NCBI GenBank assembly: GCA_024529925.1
Contig: JAFEUB010001064.1
Location: 416,001 to 480,000, forward strand
Direction: 5' to 3'
Length of the DNA stretch: 64,000 nucleotides
Origin: Ophthalmolycus amberensis
Taxonomy: Eukaryota > Chordata > Actinopteri > Perciformes > Zoarcidae
Shown here: positions 17,701 to 29,700 of the stretch, piece by piece
How the letters are laid out: every line of letters begins with the position of its first letter
Numbering within the stretch: the first letter of the stretch is position 1
The notes under the pieces: model-generated
What the model saw: the letters and a program-made list of their open reading frames with translations, nothing else
The model's database searches: none
Told to the model about the DNA's origin: nothing
Position numbers and translations under genes: made by a program

Positions 17701-20700
17701 GAAGTACATCCTCTGCTGAGCCTTCTTGGTGATGGAGCTGATGTTCAGCTCCCACTTGAGGTCCTGGGATATGATGGAGCCCACAGCGTCGACGGGGGAG
17801 TCACACAGGGTGATGGGGCTGGTGGGGCTACGTTCTTCCTGAAATCCACAACCAGAGGGGGGGGGGGGGGGAGCGATGGCATGGGTGATGCAGAGGCATG
17901 AGCCCCTGCTGAGCTGTGTGAGGGGGAGGATGTCTCAGTCAACACATCCAGTCTTTTATTCACAATATAAAATGAAATAGTGTTCTGCTTAGTCAAGTGA
18001 ATAAGCTCTATTTCATTATATGTATATTATATACTATGCTTTATGTATTTTATATATATATTAGGGGTGTAACAATACGCGTATTCGTATTGAACCGTTC
18101 GGTACGAGGCTCACGGTTCGGTACGCATGACGGACCGAACAATACGTTTGAATAATACTAGTGCATTTGGAAAATGCAGAAGCTTAAATTATGGGAAATA
18201 TTATGTTTTCGGTGGAGCCACTGTTCTCAAACTGGCAACCCACATGACGTAACGGACAGCGTGCTCTCTGACACGCCCACCACCAAAGAACAACTTTCTA
18301 TTCCAGTCGGCTGTGAGACGCTACAGTGTAGCCGCTACACGAAGCTAGCTCGGTGCAATATGGCGAGTAATAGACCAGAACTAGAAGATCCTCCAACGAC
18401 CTGCAGGTCTGGTGTTTGGAGCCACTTTGGTTTCTCTGTGAACTATGAGGGCGATGGCGAGAGAGCGGTGGATAAAACAACAACGCTATGTTGCATTTGC
18501 TACACGAGTGTGTCTACATCAGTGTGAATACCTCAAACATACGGCCCGCGGGCCCGCCATGTCATTTTATGTGGCCGGCGAATCCGCCAGCAAAAAAAAG
18601 AAAAAGAAATTTTTTTTTTTTTTTTTTTACAAAAATTAACAGTTGGATGTGAAAATAAAAATATCCCCATGGTCGAAATTATGAGATAGAAAGTGGAAGT
18701 GATGAGATAGCATGTTGTCTGTGTGCCGACATTAAAGCTATCACAACAGGTGGACAGGAGATGCAACAACCCATAAAGAGGTTTCCAACAAGTGGTCGTG
18801 CCTTTCTCAACATGCGTACTTCTCTGTACTTGTGAACTCGTGGACTTGTGAAACGTCATCAGTCTCAGCCCAAGTACTGTTCCAATTCAAAGTTCACATC
18901 GAGCCAAGCACGGTCCTAATGCCCGGATGTGGCTCCGCCCATTTTACCGGGGATGCATCAGAGGTGACTTGTCTGTACTTGGGACAGCCAAATATCCCAG
19001 AATGCGGATGATGAGGAGAAATCACACAACTGGAAGTTGAAACTTTCGAAACACTACTGTTGTTAAGTCACAGAAAGTCATTTTAGGATGTTTTGAGGCG
19101 AGAAGTTAGTTGTTTAAGCACCAAATCTGTGGTCGGTTTGTCAAGATTCAGCCGATTTAAAAATCTGCTCTGACCATTTCGGAGATGTGAGGTGTTGCTA
19201 GCGGGATCTGATCCACATACATATATTTATTTATATATGTGTATATATACATATATAATTGTATGTATGTATATATACTGTAAATAATAATATATCATTT
19301 TTGATTTTAAATGAAAACGAAAACAGCAGGGTTGTCATATTTAGTTTGATTGTAAAAATACTTTACAGAAAAAAACGGATTAAACTCATGAGACCAGCTG
19401 AGGTGGTGATGTCATCAAGTAAGCTGCTGTTCCAATTGTCTGTAGGGCTGCAACAACGAATCGATAAAATCGATTATTAAAAGCGTTGGCAACGAATTTC
19501 ATTATCGATTCGTTGTGTCGCGCGATTATTACGCCACTCAATAAGTCGCGGAGATGTTTGAGTATAAAAAAAAAGAGTTGAGCCATTTGCGCCGCCGGTC
19601 TCGCCGGGGGACTATTTGTGTTCATTCGCACTGGACGCGCCGGAGAGGGGGCGTGGCTTATCGCCCTGAAAGCCGTTCAACTGTCCGCCATTAACCATGG
19701 AAACAATAACCTCTATTTCTGCTTAGTACGTGTTGTGGAAGTCACAGATATCCCGGGAAACTAAACTAAATATGTTAGGAGTAGTTACATTTACACCGTC
19801 TTACATTTACAACCGGCCCTTTGAGGGCGACCGTGATGCTGATGTGGCCCAGAGTGAAAATGAGTTTGACACCCCTGTGTTAACCCATTTACGCCGACAT
19901 CACCCCAGTGTGGCAGTGGTTGGAACTAAACGAAAACCTGGAGCAGCACACACGCTTCAAACTCTCCCCGAAGCGTTTAAGCAGCTGTTCACTACCGATA
20001 GAACAGGGCTAAAGCATCATCACGGCGATTGGTACATTTATAGCGGCGGACATGAGACCGGACTCTGTAGTGGTAAACGCAGCTTCATGAACCTGCTGAA
20101 TGTTATTGAGCCCCGTTACACAATTCCTTCACGAGCCCATTTCAGCCAAACCCTAATTCCCTCTTTGTACAAGAAAACAAAAGCACGAGAGGAGAATCAA
20201 ATGTCCGAGGAACCTGCTGCTGCTCTGACAACGGTTGCTTGAACGTCGAGGGTTACACAAAGCTACCTGACTGTAACGCACATCACCTGACTGTAACGCA
20301 CATCACCTGACTGTAACACACATTACCTGACTGTAACACACATCACCTGACTGTAACACACATCACCTGACTGTAACGCACATCACCTGACTGTAACACA
20401 CATCACCTGACTGTAACACACATCACCTGACTGTAACACATCACCTGACTGTAACACACATCACCTGACTGTAACACACATCACCTGACTGTAACACATC
20501 ACCTGACTGTAACACATCACCTGACTGTAACACACATCACCTGACTGTAACACATCACCTGACTGTAACATACATCACCTGACTGTAACACACATCACCT
20601 GACTGTAACACATCACCTGACTGTAACACACATCACCTGACTGTAACACACATCACCTGACTGTAACGCACATCACCTAACTGTAACACACATCACCTGA

Positions 20701-23700
20701 CTGTAACACACATCACCTGACTGTAACACACATCACCTGACTGTAACACATCACCTGACTGTAACACACATCACCTGACTGTAACATACATCACCTGACT
20801 GTAACACATCACCTGACTGTAACGCACATCACCTGACTGTAACACACATCACCTGACTGTAACACACATCACCTGACTGTAACACATCACCTGACTGTAA
20901 CACACATCACCTGACTGTAACACATCACCTGACTGTAACACACATCACCTGACTGTAACACACATCACCTGACTGTAACACACATCACCTGACTGTAACG
21001 CACATCACCTGACTGTAACGCACATCACCTGACTGTAACGCACATCACCTGACTGTAACGCACATCACCTGACTGTAACACATCACCTGACTGTAACATA
21101 CATCACCTGACTGTAACACATCACCTGACTGTAACATACATCACCTGACTGTAACACATCACCTGACTGTAACACATCACCTGACTGTAACACACATCAC
21201 CTGACTGTAACACACATCACCTGACTGTAACGCACATCACCTGACTGTAACATACATCACCTGACTGTAACACATCACCTGACTGTAACGCACATCACCT
21301 GACTGTAACACACATCACCTGACTGTAACGCACATCACCTGACTGTAACGCACATCACCTGACTGTAACGCACATCACCTGACTGTAACGCACATCACCT
21401 GACTGTAACACACATCACCTGACTGTAACACACATCACCTAACTGTAACGCACATCACCTGACTGTAACGCACATCACCTGACTGTAACGCACATCACCT
21501 GACTGTAACACATCACCTGACTGTAACATACATCACCTGACTGTAACACATCACCTGACTGTAACACATCACCTGACTGTAACACACATCACCTGACTGT
21601 AACGCACATCACCTGACTGTAACGCACATCACCTGACTGTAACGCACATCACCTGACTGTAACGCACATCACCTGACTGTAACACATCACCTGACTGTAA
21701 CGCACATCACCTGACTGTAACACACATCACCTGACTGTAACACATCACCTGACTGTAACACACATCACCTGACTGTAACACATCACCTGACTGTAACGCA
21801 CATCACCTGACTGTAACGCACATCACCTGACTGTAACACATCACCTGACTGTAACGCACATCACCTGACTGTAACGCACATCACCTGACTGTAACACACA
21901 TCACCTGACTGTAACACATCACCTGACTGTAACACATCACCTGACTGTAACGCACATCACCTGACCACTGAATGGGAGATGAAGAGCCACGTTCACTCAG
22001 GTTTAGTTCCATCATTGTTCATACTAAGATGATGATGAGAAGATGTAAGTAACAATACTACAAAACATTAAGGAGCAGTTTTTGTTTGTTTGTGTTGCTA
22101 AGAAGACACCCCAGAAGATGGGTCACTCAGGTATAGTTCCATCATTGTTCAAAGTCAAAGAATAACTTTATGATGTTAGTTGTAATGAATAAATATATTT
22201 TAAAATCAAGTACATTTCTCTGGCATTTGTAGTTTTCTACTGTACCGAAACGTACCGAACCGTGGCTCCACTGTATCGTACCGAACCCAACCGTGGATTT
22301 TGTGAACCCCTAGTATATATATATATATATATGTATTCATTTTTTTTCATTGTATTGTATTATTCAGGTGAGGAAGCAACTTCGGGACATGGAGGCCAAG
22401 CTGAAGGATCAGGAGGAGGAGCTGGACGAGCAGGCCGGCAGCATCCAGATGTTGGAGCAGGTACAGACAAAGCACAGGAAAATATTCAGCAAAGGTTAAA
22501 ACTGCGCTCCTTCATGTTTGACCACAAAAAGAAGCCGAGAGACAAGCAGTAACACAGTAAATTGCCTATTCATGCATCGAGCAGACGTATCGGTATTCTT
22601 TTGGACTGGTGTTTGTGTCCACCTGATGAATGTGAGTCCAATATTCACTGTCCTTTCAGCTCCGCTTTGGTCTCCACCAGCCTCTAAGACCAATATCGGT
22701 CTCTTTAGCTGCTCAATTGCTCCACTATGTTCAGCAGCTAGTCTCTGACCGTGTCAGCCTGCTGGGCAGGTAGAGTACAGTGGCTTTAACAGAATGGGTT
22801 TGTTAGAAACTGCTGCAGTGAGACTGAGCCGTGTAGGAAATGTGCTGCGAAAGCCAGAAGAGGCTGAAAAGCTCCGTAGAACTGACGGCACCTGCAGAGT
22901 TGGTGATAATTCTCTGTGGTTTGTCCACTAAGAGCAACGACCTTTACTTTACACAGCAGTCATTTCATTCAATGGTATTATAAAACACATTGAATATTGC
23001 AGCTGTAAAGGAAGGGTTCACCCCAAAACGATGACATGCTCATTATGTACTTGTCAGGTTTAACACCATCCACATGGCCTCCTTTTGATACCAAGCAAGC
23101 AGTGTTTTCTCTGAGTGACACACAAACACGTAGAGAATGTCCTGGGAACTCAACTTTGTGCTGGGTGGGATGTGAGTGTGTTATGATCATTTTACTTGTA
23201 TTTTGGATATTTTTTTTCTTCTTCTCCACCACGTCGTTCTAAAATCACTTATTTTCTACCATAGTTGGTTTGTCTTTGAGTTTTAAGATAAACCAACGAG
23301 GATGAATATCCTAGTTGGCTGTAATTAATATTTCTTCTGAATTTGAATGGTTCACAAATAGGTCTAGATCAGTGCTACTTTGGTTCAAGTTTGAGCAGTG
23401 GCGGGCTGTGCATTTTATACCTGGGCCTTCAGTGCTGTCCTGCAGCTGAAATACCACCTTATAACCACATGATGGCGCCACAGCTACGGTTATTTGTTTC
23501 TAGGGCTGTAACGATACACGTATTCGTATTAAACCGTTCGGTACGAGGCTTACGAACCGAACAATACGTTTGAATAATACTAGTGCATTTGGAAAATGCA
23601 GAAGCTTAAATTGTGGGAAATATAATGTTTTCTACGCTCATGTGGAGACAACGGTCTGTGTGACCTCTGAACCGGAACAAAAAAAAACAGCTGGGGCTCC

Positions 23701-26700
23701 GCAAGTGTTCTGGGAGGCTACGCTAACTAGCTTAACGGGAAATCAACAGCAGCAACACGCATTCTGCTACACACTCAAGGGCCATGGAGATATTAGATAT
23801 AAAAAAACAAATGCAGTTGACTTACAAACTCCATCCTCCTTTCTTTGTTGACAAAGAGTTTAATTCCACGGTTAAATCTTCAGCCATTGAGTGTTAAAAA
23901 AACAAAGCTAGGTAAAAAAAATTAAAATCTACACCAAGCAAAATGCAAAACATTTCATAATTTCTTCTATATCTTTCAATGTGAACTCTTACTACTCCGA
24001 CTAATGCTGCGTTCACACCGGTCGCGTTGATTTTTTGACGCGCGTCGAGATTACATACAAAGTCTATGCACAGACGCGATGAGACTGGCGCGCCGCGATT
24101 TTGCGATGGCGCGGCGCGTTGGACGCGTTATTGCAGTGCGGTGGACGCGGTGGACGCGTTGGACGCCGCAAAATCGCCAACGCGCAAGTTGAAATTTTTC
24201 AACTTCTGCGAAATAATCGCGTGACGCTGTGGCGCGATAGCCTATCAGCGTTGAGTTGCTGCTCCCGTCATCAGTGCCGTAGCTCCTGCCGGTGCTGAAT
24301 CACAAACAACAATGGAGGACAAATTAATAGTGGCGGTTTGTGGGTTCCCCGAGCTCTACGATACCTCATATCAATAGAGACCGGACCAAACTATGTGTAT
24401 ACATGTGTGTGTGTAAACCATACGGTACAAACAATGAATAGACGCTGCCGTATTTACGTCTACGTGACGTTATTGAGTGCTGGTGGAGCTGCTACGATGT
24501 TAGCATAGCCTAGCACCGATCCATCAGAGCTCCATTGAGAAGACAAGTAGCCTACAAATCGGCATCATTATGTAGTTATTTCGGAGTCCCTTTTTGTCGG
24601 AGAAGACAAGTACAAATCGGCATCATTATGTAGTTATTTCGGAGTCCCTTTTTGTCGGAGAAGACAAGTACAAATCGGCATCATTATGTAGTTATTTCGG
24701 AGTCCCTTTTTGTCGGTTTATTTTCCGTTGAATCACAGCCAAATCAGTTTATGTTGTGTTCCTACAGCTGTAGTAAACAGCGACCGGTGGCTTGCTAGAC
24801 ACAGTGAATACAGCTCGATACAATCCACGGAGCTCCTCTGAACAATATTATGAACCAGACATGACTGCGTTTGGCATTCCGACGTTTGAGGGACTTCCAC
24901 AACACGTACAAAGCAGCAATTGTCCTTATTCCTTTCACGGTTGATAGCGGAAAGTAATGGCGGCCAGGTGAACGGCTTCCAGTCGATAAACCACGCCCCC
25001 TCTCCGGCGCTACGAGATTTTGCGGCGTTTGGTGTGAACACGACCGGCGGCGCGTTGGACGCTTTTTTGCAGTGCGTTGGACGCGATTTTGCAGCGCGTC
25101 AAAAAATCAACGCGACCGGTGTGAACGCAGCATAAGCCTCTGATGTTAGGTTACGTTTCACGTAATGCTGGCGTAGTTGTATATTCTCCGAACGCTGAAA
25201 GGCAGTGTGTTAATAAGGCGCTACCGATTAATTCATGCAGGGATTATGTTTGTAGTAGGCAATATGAAAATAATTGCTATGTTTATGCTCTCTACCATGA
25301 TAGAGAGCTAAACAGATTTTTCAAGTCAGTTGCGATGATATTTACGATTATCCTGTCAATGGAAATTCACCACAATCAACTTATCTTGTTTTTTATCGTA
25401 ATCGTCGATATAATGCTACATCGCCCAGTTTGTGGTCCATCTTGTTAACCAACGCTATAATGAGCTGACCAACACAATCTATTTAACATTCAGAACATTA
25501 ATATCTCATCAAACAACCATCATCTATATGAAGATATGGTGGAGTAATGTCTACCTGAGTAGAGAACAGCTCTCAACAGCTGTCGCCATGTTGAGAGCTG
25601 TGTGGACACGATAGACGGCCTCAATTTTGAATTTAGCAGCTTTAAAGACTGAACACAGCAGGGATTTACCAAACTGCTATTTGAACAACTCTTCATTTAC
25701 TGACAGTGTGACACACTGTGCTCTGCTTCATCATACATTATTACTGTTCCTGTGCTGTTTACCTGAGGAGCACTACTGTCTACATTCATGCTGTCTGTTT
25801 TGGGAGATGTTCCTAAACGACCTCCACTCTGACTCATAGAAGGAAAATGACACACCGTCCAAAACACAAAAGTGCCCACACTCAGCTGTGATATCACGAC
25901 CGGATGGTTAAGAGAAGTGAGTGAGGAGTCAGCAGGAAGTCAATGGCAGAATAAAGAAAGAGTTCTCAGCTCCAGCAGCAGACTGAGCTGTAGTGATGCT
26001 CCAGACAGGAAGCAAACGTTCTCCCTGTAGTTCTTCCACTATGAGCAGATGTCAGAGTCTATTAGCAATAGTGAGAACAACAACATGCACTGCGGACGTA
26101 TGCACGTCTATGAATTATATATGGAAATAAGGTTGAATATCAGCTAAGGCTTCCTTTAAGCCGGGGGAGAGCAGAGTGTACAACATCTGTGTTTGTCTTT
26201 CAGGCCAAGCTTCGTCTGGAGATGGAGATGGAGCGTCTACGTCACACTCAGTCCAAGGACATCGAGAGCAAAGACGATGAGGTGGAGAAGATCAGACAGT
26301 CCTGCAGCAAGAAGGTAAGGACGTGTTCATGCACACATTTTAATGTGTGACTTAAGTTTGCAATGACTTTAGCTGTTTGTTGTACAATCATGATTGAATG
26401 TGAGGGACAGACAGGTGTAACGTGTGCCGTTGGGAGCACAAAGGTAAAGACGGTGATAGAGAGAAACAGTACGAGGACAGATACTGAGACACGTGACACT
26501 GAAAACTCTTTGTGATAACAGCAAAGAATACTGCAGTTAATGAAATGCTGAAAATAAAGTCACTTTACAGGAGCTCTCTTAAGCACCCCCTTACCAACCA
26601 TGTTACCTTGCTGCTCCTCAAAGATTTCTTCTGCTGTAATTAATATTTCTTCTGAATATGAATGGTTCACAAATAGGTCCAGATCAGTGCCAAATGACTG

Positions 26701-29700
26701 AAGCATCCGATCAAATGCTTATTAAAGGGACAGGGTAAGAACGTAGCGGAGGCCTTGATATCCTGACTTTTAGTTTCTACTATGGGTCAACCTCCAAAAA
26801 CCCTGCAGTAATGTATTTGTTCTAGCCAAGAACAGGACTACGGTAATTATTTTTCTCTTTTATTCAGTCATGATGTCTTTGTTGGACTGACATTGTTTGC
26901 TATGCTCATATATAAATTGCAGTCAAGTTTAGTTCCATTGCTTTCCAGACATGTGCAACATGTTTCCGTCTTAGTTAGCTGGAGTTGTTACCATAAACAC
27001 CCTACAAGTAGCTGGGGCCGATATTAACTCAACGATTGAGGGGCCTTTATTTGAAATCGGCTTTTATTAGTGACAGGCCAGTATTTCTAATCCTCCCCAT
27101 TGTAGAATGAGACACATCCCCTGATTTCCTGTTTTAATGTGCTGTTGATTCTGTTTGCTGTTAATACAAACTCAACTCTATGTTAACCTGTTGCCTCGGT
27201 CAATTCAGCATAATGTACATTTCCACAGCACTAATTCTGTCAGTATAACATAGGACTGAGAGTTTGTATTCACTTCAATTTCCAGCCTTGTCTTTACTTG
27301 ATTGCTATCAAGCTACTGCCGATGAAACACAACACTTCCTGCACAGATATGTCACATTAAAGGCCTTCCAGCAGCTCAAGGAGCATAGTCCCTCCTTTTC
27401 CTCTCGGCTTTTCATTTCAGCCGTATACAGGAAGTGCAGGGCTTAACCGACAGTAGCTCTGCCGTTAGGACTGGAAATAATCATTGAACTAAAACAGTGT
27501 TGAAAAGAAGAACTCTGAGCAGCAGAGTGGTTTGTATGACTTGTTGTATGTTGTGTTGTTGCATTGATTCATAGGTGCTGTGGAAATGTATGTTACAATG
27601 AGCTATGATAGTATGCCTTTGCCTTTAAAGGTTTAGTTGTTCTTGCTTACAGCGAGTACAGTCATTAGTACAGTTCATCTTGTGAGGATGGTCAGCTCAA
27701 CATGGTAGGGCCTTCTAGGGATGTAGATGTAATTGGTAATATTCTTCAGTAATATTTAAAAATCTATAATAAATGTTGATCAGTACATGATCAAGCTCAA
27801 CAGCCATATGTGCACTACTTTCTGTACCTGTGTGATCAGACTGATCTATGAATGGACTCATTGTTGAGTGTTTTTTCGTGTGTCCAGCTGAAGCAAATGG
27901 AAGTCCAGCTTGAAGAAGAGTACGATGAGAAGCAGAAGGTGCTGAAAGAAAAGAGAGAGCTGGAGTCCAAGCTTCTGTCAGCACAGGACAAGGTAACTAC
28001 ACTGTATGATGTGATGGAGCCCAGTCCTGTTGGAGCTGGAGCACCATCTTGGATCAAACATGTAGAAAAACACCGTGGTCCCTTGGTGTGATTTCCTGCA
28101 GAATCCCTCTTCATGGAGAAGTCAGTCACTTCCAGATGAATAGTTAATGGTAAATTTAAATGGTAAATCAAGAGACATTCATCTTTCAACAGGACTTGAT
28201 CTGTATCTGCTCACTTCTTCTGCATATTCAGCACATTATCTGCACATTGGGTATGCGCAGGGTTATATAGTACCAGATTGTTAGGAAGGTTATTAGTTGT
28301 AGAGCTGGAGCAGTACAGCTGTCGACGTGTGTGGGTGGAGATGTGGGTGTTTCATATGATTGAAGTGAGCCATTTAAACTGACTCAATCAAATATTTATC
28401 CGACATCGCCGACTGCAATTAGAGAGCCATCAGCATCGATTAAGTTCAGACTTTGAAAACCAGGAAACAGAGGAGGATCCTGCTGCAACCAAACCAGTCC
28501 AAATAAATTCATCTGTGATCACAGCGTACAGGATATAACCAATGAGTAGACTTTCCGGTGGAGTTTTCTTGTACTGACATAGCCCAACATGAAGGGGTAT
28601 TAATTAAGGGTTACGGTTCAAAACTCCAACAGAATTTCTTTCCTGCTTTTTTTTGGATGTACAAGCTAATCAGAAAAGGTTACCCGACTCCCGACATCTT
28701 TTCTAGAGTTGCAACAATTTATTCATCAGTCAATGGACGGAGAATTTATTTTTATTTATTTATAATTAAATAATTTGTATTTTATATTTAATATTCAAAC
28801 TATGCTTGAAAGTCAATGTTTCACCTTGTGTCATTATTTTGTCAAACTATGATGTAAATGATTTCAAAATATGTAGATTTCCAGCCTTCAGTCTCTTATC
28901 CATCTGATCTTTAACACAGTAAATAAGACCTGCTGTTAATTGTCAGTAATGTTAACAAAGCAGTAAGACAGACCTGTATTTTTAATAATGATTGGATGAC
29001 AGAATCACACAATAATGGTTTTCCATCTATAAGCCGTCAGTAGACAAAGTGTTGATTGAACTCAAATGTAAGTGTGATCAAATGTAGGGATTGGGCCTTT
29101 ACATGGTAACACGGAGTGAGTCCATGGCCAATCCTTGATGCATCAGTTGAGTCACCAAACCTAACTATCGGTTTCCCAGGTGAGAAGTGGTGACATGGAG
29201 ACTGAAAAGCGTTTGAGGAAGGACCTGAAGAGAACCAAGGCCCTGCTGGCTGATGCTCAGATCATGTTGGACCACATAAAGAACAACGCGCCCAGCAAGA
29301 GGGAGATCGCTCAGCTCAAAAACCAGGTACCCGCATCATAGGCACTCAGCTGAACACGCCGGGGCATGCAATATACTTCTTGCAAATGTTGTTTTTGTCA
29401 AAAGTACTTTCACACAGAATACAAATATTACACAGACGAGCACTATCCAATCAGAGGTGAGTGGGTCAGCACAAGGATACTTAGTAGAAAACTGCATATG
29501 CATGTTTATCCTTCAGAATAACCGTACTTTTAATATTTACTGCCATATTTTTTGGAACATGGCCGATTTTTCGGCGGTTTCACAAAGTCAATAAAGGAGT
29601 CAACCAACCAAGTTTTGCAAAACGTGTTGCGTTGCACCTCGATCAATTCAGAGGCTCCGTATTCAGAACCAAGATGGCAAACTATTACTTCTTTCAACCA

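Larger units (their letters stand above)
18062..22312 (+). mobile_element. hAT transposon relic (BED-finger/ZBED type) with nested insertion and minisatellite
   Basis: The left terminus taggggtgtaacaatacgcg and right terminus ...gtgaacccctag are imperfect inverted ends, and the interior is shared with the MITE at 58039-58486. A BED-type zinc-finger start (VWSHFGFSVNYEGDGE, then CCICYTSV) lies at 18361-18525 and its continuation HLRRHHPSV at about 19903. FMNLLNVIEPRYTIPSRAHF at about 20080 resembles the hAT transposase region after the finger. The flanks are TA repeats (atatatat versus gtatatat), so the target duplication is unclear. Dead element. Confidence 0.8.
24005..25132. mobile_element. 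PIF/Harbinger-type element, 1128 bp, TAA target duplication
   Basis: Terminal inverted repeats of about 40 bp (tgctgcgttcacaccggtcg and its exact complement) are flanked by TAA at 24002-24004 and 25133-25135, as expected for Harbinger. The subterminal regions carry repeated ttggacgc motifs rich in CpG. No transposase is present; a MADF-like start occurs at 24312. Confidence 0.85.

Noticed and set aside
20265..21965. CRISPR-like array
   Set aside because: Units are contiguous with no unique spacers, in a vertebrate genome; it is a minisatellite.
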